From: Mariniblastus sp.
Lineage (GTDB): Bacteria > Planctomycetota > Planctomycetia > Pirellulales > Pirellulaceae
DNA length: 64,000 bases
Reading direction: 5' to 3'
NCBI GenBank assembly: GCA_022447605.1
Contig: JAKVBG010000022.1
Coordinates: forward strand, 1 to 64,000
Notes under the pieces: generated by a model
Seen by the model: the letters and a program-made list of their open reading frames with translations, nothing else
Told to the model about the DNA's origin: nothing
Databases searched by the model: none
Shown here: positions 9,336 to 17,192 of the stretch, in pieces
Layout: each line of letters opens with the position of its first letter
How positions within the stretch are numbered: position 1 is the first letter of the stretch
Translations under genes and position numbers: made by a program

Positions 9336-10365
9336 CCGACCGACCGAAAGGGAACCGCGGAAGACGATCGGCCAAACTGCCTGGACGGCTTGGTGCCGGT
9401 TTTCCTTTGCCTTGACATCGAACAAGGTCGTTTGGCCCGTGGCGATCTGTGGGGCCCTGCTCTGCTTCATTCTATTTGAGCGAGATAATCTTCGCGGAAC
9501 CAAGACCAAACTGCAGGCAGAGACGGCCGAAACGGAGTTTTTGGTTGCTATCCGGGATGGGCTCCAACAGCAGGAGCAGGAACTGGATGCGATGGACCAA
9601 CGGATTGCCGAGCTGGAGAAGGAGGTCCAACAGGTCAGCCGCCTGTTCGATAACGCGGAGCTCGACAAAATACTGCAGCAGGCGATCGGTCAGCTCCCCC
9701 TGGCGTCGGTGCTGGTGCTCGATTCCCAGTACTCGTTGGTTGAAAGTGAGCAGCTGATCCGTGTCCCCGATGATCGACAGATGCTGGTCGTGGAGATTCT
9801 CCGTTATGAAGGGTCGGGTAGCCTGAAACGTTTACGCGCGGCAGCCGACGACCTGTCTGATCAGAGCGTTGTACGGCTGTTGAAATACCCGCTCGAGCCA
9901 TCCCGGGCGTATCGCCTGTCCGTACTGACCCGATCGGCGGCCGTTGACCAGGAAGTCGGCAGGGGCAGCGAGTTGGCGGTTCAGCTAAACGACGAAATCC
10001 TGTTCGAACAGGCGATGCCCGATCACCGGCACCGTACCACGTCCCAATCTTCAACATACAGCGAAGTGGCGCGGGAGCCGAATGTGGTCGTGTTTAACCG
10101 GTATGAGGGGTTCCTGACGGCCGCTGAAAATGGCAGATTGGGTCAAATTTTTCCCCTGGTGAAACAGGGATACTGGTGTCGGCTCGGTTCGCTCAGCCTG
10201 TCGTTCCAAGGCGAGACGGAGGACCAGGTGATCGCGTACCGGATCCGTACCTACCTCGCCTCCGACGCCGCCCTCTCCTGTGATGTCTGGGAAATGCCGT
10301 CCATTTCCGGTCGGCTTCCGACCGAGCCGACCGACGACCCGACTCTCAGACGGCTGAAATTTTAG
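9322..10365 (+). CDS. Membrane-anchored coiled-coil protein of unknown function
   Basis: A 347-residue protein starting at the ATGATGATG run at 9322, overlapping the previous gene by 14 bp. It has one membrane segment (about residues 34-51), then a strongly charged heptad-type coiled coil (about 55-110, rich in Glu, Gln and Leu), then a beta-rich region to the end. No catalytic motif or known family was recognised. The overlap and the matching architecture tie it to the upstream gene. Confidence 0.75.
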   Translation: MMMNNRPTEREPRKTIGQTAWTAWCRFSFALTSNKVVWPVAICGALLCFILFERDNLRGTKTKLQAETAETEFLVAIRDGLQQQEQELDAMDQRIAELEKEVQQVSRLFDNAELDKILQQAIGQLPLASVLVLDSQYSLVESEQLIRVPDDRQMLVVEILRYEGSGSLKRLRAAADDLSDQSVVRLLKYPLEPSRAYRLSVLTRSAAVDQEVGRGSELAVQLNDEILFEQAMPDHRHRTTSQSSTYSEVAREPNVVVFNRYEGFLTAAENGRLGQIFPLVKQGYWCRLGSLSLSFQGETEDQVIAYRIRTYLASDAALSCDVWEMPSISGRLPTEPTDDPTLRRLKF

Positions 10366-10397
10366 TTCGGTTAAGGCTGGCCCGTTCTGGCAATGGC

Positions 10398-11912
10398 CTA
10401 ATCGGACGTCAAGCGCGGGTCGGACAGGTCGAGTCGATACATGATCTGGTTATAGTCATAACGCGGGGTTTTGTCCGGGTTGCCGGAGAACATGTTTGTG
10501 TAGGTCCCCTCGAAGTAGAGGTAACGGCCCTGTTCCTGGCTGAGCATCGGGTGCTGTTTCGGGTTATAGAAACTGTATTTCTCGTGCGAGACAATTTTGC
10601 GGGCCTGGTGCCAGGGGCCGGTCAGCGAAGCAGATTCCAGGTACCAGACCTCGCCCAACAGGGAACTGCCAAACTGTTGCACCGCGATCATCACCCATCG
10701 CTCACGGTACGGGTTCCAGTACACCGAGCCAGTGTGCAGCTGGATCGTCTGGCCCGCCTGCCGATCCCGCACCTGAAACAGGCCGTCTGCCGTTTGCAGT
10801 TTTCCAGCCGTTATCAGTTCCTGCTCCCGCTGCGGGGTGAGTGGAACCGTATCGGTTTTCCAACCGACCACCACCTGGCCGTCAGCGTCCCGTTCGACTT
10901 CCAGCGTCTCCTGCCGTGATCCCGGTTTCAGGTAAGTGTACGTCTCGTACTGCGCCGGGTTCTGCAAGGATTCGGCGTTGGCCGGGACACGGGTGAATGG
11001 GTACGGGTTGGCAAAGTAGATGTGGGATTGCTCACCCTGCCGGTGGACCAGGGGATGGCCGGAGGGGAAGAGCGGCGTTTCCATGTCGAATTTTTTGACC
11101 GGCTGGAAGGTGGACGTTTTATCGTCAAAACGGATCAGCCCCCGTTCGTACACCTTCATCGGTGGCTTGATCTTGACGTAGGCAGCGAACAGCGTTTCTT
11201 TTCCCTCCGAGTCTGGCAATACGACCAATCCATTGATCCAGGTCGGTCCCTGCCCGGGCATCTGGGCGGTTGGTCGGGCGAATCCGGACTTGTCGACCCA
11301 GTAGTCGAGGTTGACTCCACGGTTCGGGTCGAGACCTCCGTCGACCGGTAAGCGGGACGTGGCCCCCGGCACATGGAAATTCCCCAGCGGGTAAGTGGGC
11401 CGGTTCGTGTCACCCCAAAACCAGTAAAGCTTGTCCCGATAGACCGCATTGACCACGCTGTCCGAGCCGAACACGTTGGCATTGATCAATGGGTGTTGGA
11501 TGGGAGTCGGCTTTTTGAGCAACACGCTATCCCGGTAAATCCCCGCCCCGGTGACCCGGTACAGCCGCTGGGCAATGTTGATCCGCTCAATTTCAATTTT
11601 GGTATTGCCGCCCGTTGTGACATTCAATTTTCGGCCCCGGTAACCGAACTTGTCGGCCGGGTACTGGTAACCGTGGCTGGCAATATAAAAGTAGACTTCC
11701 CGGTTCATCAACTCTGGGCTGTCGATCGCGATGTAACCGGCCGAGTCGGTAAAATAACGGACGTGGTTGACTGTTCGGAGTTCGACCAGCGGCACACCGC
11801 GCCCCGTTTCCCGATCAACTACCTGGATCTGGAAATAATCGGTCGGGTTGTCGGCGGTCGGCTGGATGCCCCCGATGGCCAAAAAAAGTAAGCAGCTGGG
11901 CAGGATTACCAT
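10398..11912 (-). CDS. Secreted beta-propeller-like protein, DUF4185/GH43-like
   Basis: A 504-residue protein with an N-terminal hydrophobic leader (MVILPSCLLFLAIGG). Residues 25-115 resemble a small beta-sandwich with Asp- and Gly-containing turns (VDRETGRGVPLVEL, TDSAGYIAID). From about residue 130 the motifs RDKLYWFWGDT, GLVVLPDSEGKETLF, SVYWNPYRERWVMI and LYFEGTYTNMF recur with blade-like spacing. This suggests a five-bladed propeller of the DUF4185 or glycoside hydrolase 43/68 type. A glycan-related role is inferred; catalytic acids were not assigned with certainty. The gene converges with the coiled-coil protein gene across 32 bp. Confidence 0.7.
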   Translation of the reverse strand: MVILPSCLLFLAIGGIQPTADNPTDYFQIQVVDRETGRGVPLVELRTVNHVRYFTDSAGYIAIDSPELMNREVYFYIASHGYQYPADKFGYRGRKLNVTTGGNTKIEIERINIAQRLYRVTGAGIYRDSVLLKKPTPIQHPLINANVFGSDSVVNAVYRDKLYWFWGDTNRPTYPLGNFHVPGATSRLPVDGGLDPNRGVNLDYWVDKSGFARPTAQMPGQGPTWINGLVVLPDSEGKETLFAAYVKIKPPMKVYERGLIRFDDKTSTFQPVKKFDMETPLFPSGHPLVHRQGEQSHIYFANPYPFTRVPANAESLQNPAQYETYTYLKPGSRQETLEVERDADGQVVVGWKTDTVPLTPQREQELITAGKLQTADGLFQVRDRQAGQTIQLHTGSVYWNPYRERWVMIAVQQFGSSLLGEVWYLESASLTGPWHQARKIVSHEKYSFYNPKQHPMLSQEQGRYLYFEGTYTNMFSGNPDKTPRYDYNQIMYRLDLSDPRLTSD

Positions 11913-12058
11913 ACGGATGCCTCGGCACGGGCAGGTTTCAAAAGTCGTTTTTAAATATAGCTGACCTTCACAATGGATTCAGCCCATGAAATCCACGGTT
12001 CTGGCTGGACGGATCTTTGGGGAGGTAAACAGGAGCCAATTTTATTTGGCCAAAACGA

Positions 12059-12088
12059 TTGAAACCGGGTCGATCTTACCAGTAGGAT
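12059..12088 (+). promoter_or_regulatory. Sigma70-type promoter of the retron RNA
   Basis: TTGAAA at 12059-12064 and TAGGAT at 12083-12088 are separated by 18 bp. Transcription would start at about 12094-12096, exactly where the predicted a1 repeat of the retron RNA begins. Agreement between promoter and RNA 5' end supports both calls. Confidence 0.65.
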
Positions 12089-12093
12089 CAGTG

Positions 12094-12223
12094 GCACTGT
12101 CTTGGTGGTGCACTTAGCACGGGTCGATGTTTCGTCGACCGCGACGTGATGTCGTTGCTTGAAAACTGAGTAGGCAATCCACTAGGGCGATGCCCTGAGG
12201 GATTGCCTTGAGCAAGACGGTGC
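12094..12223 (+). ncRNA. Predicted retron msr-msd RNA
   Basis: The region directly upstream of the reverse transcriptase has the full layout of a retron RNA. a1, GCACTGTCTTG (12094-12104), pairs over 11 bp with a2, CAAGACGGTGC (12213-12223), with one G-U. TTAGC at 12114-12118 offers the branching guanosine at 12117, just after a1. Two msr hairpins follow: GGTCGA/TCGACC (12122-12140) and CGAC/GTCG (12142-12154). The msd is a stem GGCAATCC/GGATTGCC (12173-12180 with 12200-12207) capped by AGGGC/GCCCT (12184-12196), lying next to a2 where reverse transcription would begin. The predicted msDNA is short, under about 60 nt. Structure was found by eye and not tested. Confidence 0.75.
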
Positions 12224-12255
12224 GGACCCGCAGCGATGCGGGTCCGCTCTTTTTT
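12222..12255 (+). terminator. Terminator-like hairpin between retron RNA and RT
   Basis: GCGGACCCGC (12222-12231) pairs perfectly with GCGGGTCCGC (12238-12247) around a 6-nt loop and is followed by TCTTTTTT, the form of a Rho-independent terminator. It shares its first two bases with the end of a2. It would let most transcripts stop after the non-coding RNA while a fraction reads into the RT gene. Confidence 0.7.
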
Positions 12256-12269
12256 CCTGGAGACGATCC

Positions 12270-13199
12270 GTGTTACGCTGGCTGCTCGAATGCATTGGGA
12301 TTATCAAGCGGGGCCATTCGCCGGAGGAATTGGCCCGACGGCTCGAAATTTCGCTGGAAGAGATGGAAGGGTGCCAGGCGGTCTACCACGAGTTTTCCAT
12401 CGCCAAGCGGTCAGGTAAGGGGCGGCGCAAAATCAATGCCCCCGAGGCATCTCTCAAGCGCTTGCAGCGACGGATCCTGAAACGCTTACTCGGTCGACTG
12501 GAGCCTCACCCGGCGGCGACCGGTTTTCGTCGAGGCGAGTCATTTGTCACCAACGCCGTCCGGCATCGTGGCCGGGAGGTGGTGATCCATATCGACCTGG
12601 TCGATTTTTTCCCCTCCATTTCAGCGGAGCGGGTCGAGAAATACTTTCGAACGATTGGCTGGAGCCGTTCTGCGTCCCGGACTTTGACCCGACTGGTCAC
12701 GCACCAGGACGTGTTGCCCCAAGGCGCCCCGACCAGCCCTTGCCTCAGCAACCTGGTCTGTCGTTCCCTCGATTCCCGCTTGTCAAAGTACCTTGTGAAA
12801 TACGATGCGGTCTATACACGGTATGCCGATGACATGACCATCTCTTTAAACGGTGACAGTGCCTCCGCAGTGCGCACGGTGATCGATGTCGTCTTGAGCA
12901 TCATTCGCAGCGAAGGATTTCGGCCGCACCTCGGGCAAAAAAAGAAACTCGATGTCCGCCGGCAGCACCAGCGACAGTCGGTGACAGGCCTGGTCGTCAA
13001 TCAGCAGGTCAACCTGCCCCGCGAGACCCGCCGCTGGTTGCGAGCGGTCGCCCACCGGGGCCGCAAAGCCTGGCTGCCATTGCATGAGCAAACTCTATCG
13101 GACCGGGGTCACGGCAAGCCGCCCAGCATTTCCCGGGAACAATTTGATGGTTGGCTCGGCTTGATTCAGATGATCCGCCGCCAGCGGGACGAAACCTGA
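12270..13199 (+). CDS. Retron-type reverse transcriptase
   Basis: The GTG start at 12270 is supported by GGAGA six bases upstream. The 309-residue protein carries RT motifs in order: the retron-specific NAxxH as NAVRH (95-99), the first catalytic Asp in HIDLVDFFPSI (107-117), LPQGAPTSPCLSN (149-161), the catalytic YADD (185-188), and the retron VTG motif in VTGLVVN (238-244). The first 60 residues are helical and helix-turn-helix-like. Length fits a stand-alone retron RT with no fused effector. In known retrons the RT copies the msd part of the upstream RNA from a branching G to give msDNA, and serves in anti-phage defence with an effector. None is obvious here; the next gene is on the opposite strand. 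Confidence 0.93.
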   Translation: MLRWLLECIGIIKRGHSPEELARRLEISLEEMEGCQAVYHEFSIAKRSGKGRRKINAPEASLKRLQRRILKRLLGRLEPHPAATGFRRGESFVTNAVRHRGREVVIHIDLVDFFPSISAERVEKYFRTIGWSRSASRTLTRLVTHQDVLPQGAPTSPCLSNLVCRSLDSRLSKYLVKYDAVYTRYADDMTISLNGDSASAVRTVIDVVLSIIRSEGFRPHLGQKKKLDVRRQHQRQSVTGLVVNQQVNLPRETRRWLRAVAHRGRKAWLPLHEQTLSDRGHGKPPSISREQFDGWLGLIQMIRRQRDET

Positions 13200-13256
13200 T
13201 CGGCAATCACGCTGATGGTTTTTCCGTATCGTCTGCACGGCACAGACCGTGGGGGC

Positions 13257-14147
13257 TCAGCCTTGGTTGCTGATTTCAGCGACCACTTGCTGGAAAATTT
13301 CAGCCAGGCCGTCTGCCCTTTCCCCTACTCTCTGGGGCGCTGGCTGGGTCAGATCCACGATTTCGCTGAGGGACATGGTCGCCGCCACGGAAACGGCCGG
13401 GCGGTCTTCATCCAAAGCGGAGTAGTAGTCACGGAACTTGAAACCACCTCCGTACAAACGGTCGGAAAACGTGGTCCAGGCGTTGGGAATTCCGAGTGAG
13501 TCGGCCGTGATGACGCCGTGCAAACTGGAGGAGAGGATATGTTCACAGCGATCGATCGCCTGGATGACCGCCTGGGGTGACTGCTGGACATTGATCAATT
13601 GCACGTCCGGTTTCAGCCGTCGGGCCAGCTGCCAGACGACCGGGTGATCCAGGTCTTCGTAATGGGGGACGATCCCGAGGCGGTATGCCCGTTTTTGCCG
13701 CGTCACGAGTCGACTGGCCAACAGGCCCGGGTCACCCAGTGGGAGCGATCCGGTGATGCCTAGGCAGCGCTTGGTCTCTTCACCCCGCAAAGCAAGGATT
13801 CGGGCTTGCGGAAAACGGAGTGACGTGTTCTCCGAGAGCAGACCCGAGCCCAATACGGTTCCACAGAAATTTTCCGGTAGCATCCCGAGGATACTCCCGG
13901 TCGAAGCGAGTTCGGCCTTGTCGGCCGGTTCGAGGACTGGTGTGGCGCCGTAATGCTGAAGCAGGGCGGGTGTGATCAGGTCACCGAAATTGCGGCAACC
14001 GGTCCAGTAAAACACGCCGATCAAATTCCGTCGTCCCTTGCCAAGGCGACGGTCGAGCGATGGTCGGACCTTTCGGTGAAAAAGGTTGACCGTTTTGGCC
14101 ACAGCCTTTTGGGGCAGCAGGCGTAGATTTCTGGAATTCCACCGCAT
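13257..14147 (-). CDS. Polysaccharide pyruvyl transferase family protein
   Basis: A 296-residue protein. Motifs typical of PF04230 are visible: FGDLITPALLQHYG near residue 53, the central GSGLL and ALRGEETKRCLG, LPLGDPGLLA, YRLGIVPHYED, and the C-terminal CEHILSSSLHGVITADSLGIPN that binds the nucleotide-like donor part in this fold. Family members add ketal pyruvate to sugars of exported polysaccharides, from phosphoenolpyruvate. The gene stands alone and converges on the retron RT. The start is not strongly supported by a ribosome site, so translation may begin slightly downstream. Confidence 0.85.
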   Translation of the reverse strand: MRWNSRNLRLLPQKAVAKTVNLFHRKVRPSLDRRLGKGRRNLIGVFYWTGCRNFGDLITPALLQHYGATPVLEPADKAELASTGSILGMLPENFCGTVLGSGLLSENTSLRFPQARILALRGEETKRCLGITGSLPLGDPGLLASRLVTRQKRAYRLGIVPHYEDLDHPVVWQLARRLKPDVQLINVQQSPQAVIQAIDRCEHILSSSLHGVITADSLGIPNAWTTFSDRLYGGGFKFRDYYSALDEDRPAVSVAATMSLSEIVDLTQPAPQRVGERADGLAEIFQQVVAEISNQG

Positions 14148-14646
14148 CTTGCAATCAGTTGCTGAGAAAAATTGGGAAGGTTACTCGGGCGCTGCGGCCC
14201 CATCCCAGCATAGTCGGAATCCATTTGGTTGCCTGCGCTGGAGATCGCAGCGTTGCCTGAATTCAGTCGAAATCAAGCAGGATTCTCACTCGCGAAACGA
14301 CCTGGTCGCCTGCCTTTGCGAGTGTGGTGCCACCCTCGGTCGGGCATCGTTTCAGGATCGTGCGACATGCTTGCGGGTTGCGGACGGACCTTTTCCGCCG
14401 GTGTGGGTGTAGGTTGTCTGGAACAGCTTACCTAAAGTGGGCAACCGCGATCCTCTTTGGTCACCTAACCCGCAACGGTTGCCAAAAACGCCTGCTGGCC
14501 GTCCTCGTTCGTTTGACCTTTCTGCGAAAACAACCAAAATCCTGCTTCGCCACCAAATTGTTGTGGTGCCAAATAGATTTGTTTGAGTGAAACACCTCAT
14601 TTTGTTTTTTAGAACGAGATTGTTTTTTATTCACAGAGGAGCACAC
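14148..14646. other. Intergenic region, no gene recognised
   Basis: This 499-bp gap lies between the divergent pyruvyl transferase gene and a small membrane protein gene. Its right half becomes A+T-richer near 14560-14640, which likely holds the promoter of the small gene. No RNA gene, repeat or convincing open frame was found. Confidence 0.5.
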
Positions 14647-14934
14647 ATGAGTGATTTTTCGACAGAGTCAGTCAAATCCCGTACCAACATGCTGGATCTC
14701 TATTCCCAGATTGTGACGGCAGTTGGATTTTTGGTCATCATCGTGGGAGCGGTCCTGCTGGTTTGGACCTTGATCCAGGAGTTTGGTGGTGAAGATGGAG
14801 ATTTTGCAATCGTGGAGACTCTCACCTCGTTGGGCACCATGTTGTGGGGCATTGCCCTGACCGCTTTCGGAAGTGGAATGGCAGCCCTTCGTACGATTGC
14901 TGTCAACTGCGCACAGATGGCGGAAAAAGAGTAA
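14647..14934 (+). CDS. Small two-helix membrane protein of unknown function
   Basis: Translation is placed at ATG 14647, preceded by AGAGGAG at good spacing; the frame is open back to 14587. The 95-residue product has two hydrophobic helices (about residues 21-43 and 62-80: VGFLVIIVGAVLLVWTLI and MLWGIALTAFGSGMAAL) joined by an acidic loop, with a charged C-terminal tail. No family was recognised. Some retrons use a two-helix membrane protein as effector, but this gene lies 1.4 kb from the RT beyond an opposing gene, so a link is only a possibility. Confidence 0.75.
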   Translation: MSDFSTESVKSRTNMLDLYSQIVTAVGFLVIIVGAVLLVWTLIQEFGGEDGDFAIVETLTSLGTMLWGIALTAFGSGMAALRTIAVNCAQMAEKE

Positions 14935-15328
14935 CCGACGTCGCCGCAAAGATGATACCCAGGCCGTGTGAACGGTCGGTTGCCTCGGCAACTGATTTTC
15001 AGACGGCTTTTTTTCTGTTCCGTTTTTCTGCTCCGTTTCGCTTCGTGAACCGATCAGCCAGGATTTACGTTAGTTGTCTAACAATTGATTCTTGTCTACC
15101 ATTGAATTTCCAGGTTTGGGCGCCTGGTGCCAATGGTGGCCGGGTCGTCGCGCCAGGTGCCGTATGGCCAGAGGAGACTCGGCGGGCCGTCTGGATCGCC
15201 CCAGGTTGCCAAGGACCAGCCCGCCATGAGTGGTCGCCCGTGTGGTGCCCCCTGTAACGGTCGGGACTTTCCTGTCAACAATGAGGTCGCGCTGGGTACT
15301 GTCCCAAGTTTAGATCGACGCCAGGTTC
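14935..15328. other. Intergenic region, nothing recognised
   Basis: A 394-bp gap between two plus-strand genes. A pyrimidine-rich A+T segment near 15005-15100 could contain the promoter of the LssY-C gene. No clear terminator, RNA or protein-coding signal was identified. Confidence 0.5.
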
Positions 15329-16600
15329 ATGAAGCTGTTTCGCTACATCATTCGTCTGTTGACCGTCAGTTACCATCCTGACGCGGGAGCGAAAGCGTTT
15401 CAGCAACGCGCCCAACAGCAACAAACGGACGGCTTGTCGGTTACGGTTGCCGTGATGACCGACCATGAGAGCAAGGTTTTCTTTGGGGTCTCGATGGCCC
15501 GTCGTGGGATTCAGCCGATCTGGCTCGACTGTGACAATCAAACCGACTCGATGTACCGTTTGGATTTTTTCAGTGTCGACCCAGCCTATTACACCCCATT
15601 GGAAGCTGCCTATGCCTGCCATTTTTCGGTTTGGCGGAGGGTTGTCAGTTTCGGATTGCTCGCCTGGTTGTACCTGCCCCTCCTTCCACTCTGGCCATTT
15701 AAATTTTTCAGCGCCCGCTCGGCCAATCGCCGGATGAACGCCTTGTTCAAAGAGCAGAGTTTTCGGTTCGGACCGATTCTGGCTAACGAACACCGCTCGG
15801 GAGTCATATTTACCTCACTGGATGAGGGAACGAAGATCGTGAAAGCCCAGTTCATCAATAAGGAGCATGTTCGCGACTTCAGTTTTTCATTGCCGGTCCC
15901 CGGCCTGGCGTTTCGTGATGACCTGGAACCGCCGACGGCGGAGGACCAGCGCGAGGTCGAACAGGAAGAGTTGGTTGGCCTGTTGAAAGGGTTTACCCGT
16001 TGCACATCCAACCTGTTGGGAACCAGCGAAGGCGACCCGTTGAACCTGGTTGTCATCGGTGACCAGATGACGATCCGGCACTGCTTCGGGGGTCGTTGGG
16101 ATGAAGCCGAGGCGATCAACTGGAAAACCTGCCTGAAAACGGGACGCGCGTTTCTGTTTGATACCGAGTACCGCTATTCACCCGTCAGTTCGTTGTATGT
16201 GAACGGGAAAATGCAGGATATGGCGTTGCAGAAGGCTCGCTCCAGCATTAACGAACGAATCCACCTGCGCCTCTGGCGACTCCCGCTGTCATTTGGGGGG
16301 GGACCGGTTTGGATCGGCCAGGTCAGTCGGGATATTGGGGTCCGGTTTACTTTCAAAACCTGGAACTTGACCACTCACAAGATTGACCCGGACGTCGACG
16401 AAGCCCGCGACTATGTGGCCGACTTCCTGATGGATAGTCGCCGTGTCAGCCAAGTGGGGCATGTGGATGGAGTCGATGCGGCCAGCCAGGACGGCCCCCG
16501 TTACAATTTGACAGGTGATCCTTATTTCACTGACGGCAAACGGGCGGTCCTGATATTATCGAAGAAAAGTGTCCAGGCGGACTACCTGGACTGGTCTTGA
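15329..16600 (+). CDS. LssY C-terminal domain protein, membrane-associated
   Basis: A 423-residue protein starting at ATG 15329 with AGG upstream. A hydrophobic segment lies at about residues 108-130 (VVSFGLLAWLYLPLLPLWPF). The C-terminal 200 residues match the LssY_C domain: DPLNLVVIGD, the Trp/Glu pair in GRWDEAEAINWKT, the YSPVSSLYVNGKMQDMALQK block, HLRLWRLP, PVWIGQVSRDIGV, and the closing HKIDPDVDEARDYV. LssY_C proteins are often fused to PAP2 phosphatase or DedA domains; here the N-terminus is neither. Function is unknown, probably at the envelope. Confidence 0.8.
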   Translation: MKLFRYIIRLLTVSYHPDAGAKAFQQRAQQQQTDGLSVTVAVMTDHESKVFFGVSMARRGIQPIWLDCDNQTDSMYRLDFFSVDPAYYTPLEAAYACHFSVWRRVVSFGLLAWLYLPLLPLWPFKFFSARSANRRMNALFKEQSFRFGPILANEHRSGVIFTSLDEGTKIVKAQFINKEHVRDFSFSLPVPGLAFRDDLEPPTAEDQREVEQEELVGLLKGFTRCTSNLLGTSEGDPLNLVVIGDQMTIRHCFGGRWDEAEAINWKTCLKTGRAFLFDTEYRYSPVSSLYVNGKMQDMALQKARSSINERIHLRLWRLPLSFGGGPVWIGQVSRDIGVRFTFKTWNLTTHKIDPDVDEARDYVADFLMDSRRVSQVGHVDGVDAASQDGPRYNLTGDPYFTDGKRAVLILSKKSVQADYLDWS

Positions 16601-16640
16601 GTACGAGGACCGATTGCGTCGTGCTGGAAGACGAATCGCT

Positions 16641-17192
16641 ATGACTGTTTTTTGGACCCGCCTGTTTCCCGGATTTTTCCTGGGTGGAGGAATTCTGTTT
16701 TCCATCATTGGGATCTGGCACCTGGTTCAGGCTCGGCAGACGCTTGACTGGCCATCGGTCCAAGGGCGTGTGATCAGCTCGTCCGTGCTGACTCGCCAAT
16801 CGCCCCGTCATCAAGCGGGGGAACCGAGCCGGGGAATCTCCTTTTACCCTCGGGTCAAGTTTGAGTATGCGGTGGCGGGAACCGGTTACCAGGGTGATCA
16901 GGTTTCTATTGGAGAGGTTGGTATGGCCTTGCGCGCGTCGGCCGAGGGCGTCTCGGCGAAGTACCGACCTGACCAGGTGGTGAACGTCTATTACGACCCA
17001 CTCCAGCCAGGGCGAGCAGTCCTGGAACCGGGCGCTCAGGGGACGACCTACTTTTGGCTGGGCATCGGTCTCGGACTGGTCGCGGTGGGTCTTTTGATTG
17101 CCGTGGTGGCGCCGATCGGCCTGCGGGCAGAACGGGCAAAGCGCGAAAGGCTGGCCGCCTACCGCAAGTCAAAGTCCGCCGCCGCGGACTGA
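16641..17192 (+). CDS. DUF3592 domain membrane protein
   Basis: Start ATG 16641 is chosen because the protein then opens with a membrane helix (WTRLFPGFFLGGGILFSIIGIW); the open frame upstream from 16569 is charged. The 183-residue protein has a DUF3592-type beta domain between two helices: WPSVQGRVISSSV, YPRVKFEYAVAGTGYQGDQV, YRPDQVVNVYYDPLQPGRAVLEPG, then a second helix (about 140-160) and a basic tail. It follows the LssY-C gene by 40 bp and may be co-transcribed. Its last 24 bp overlap the end of the convergent UGA-containing gene. Confidence 0.8.
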   Translation: MTVFWTRLFPGFFLGGGILFSIIGIWHLVQARQTLDWPSVQGRVISSSVLTRQSPRHQAGEPSRGISFYPRVKFEYAVAGTGYQGDQVSIGEVGMALRASAEGVSAKYRPDQVVNVYYDPLQPGRAVLEPGAQGTTYFWLGIGLGLVAVGLLIAVVAPIGLRAERAKRERLAAYRKSKSAAAD

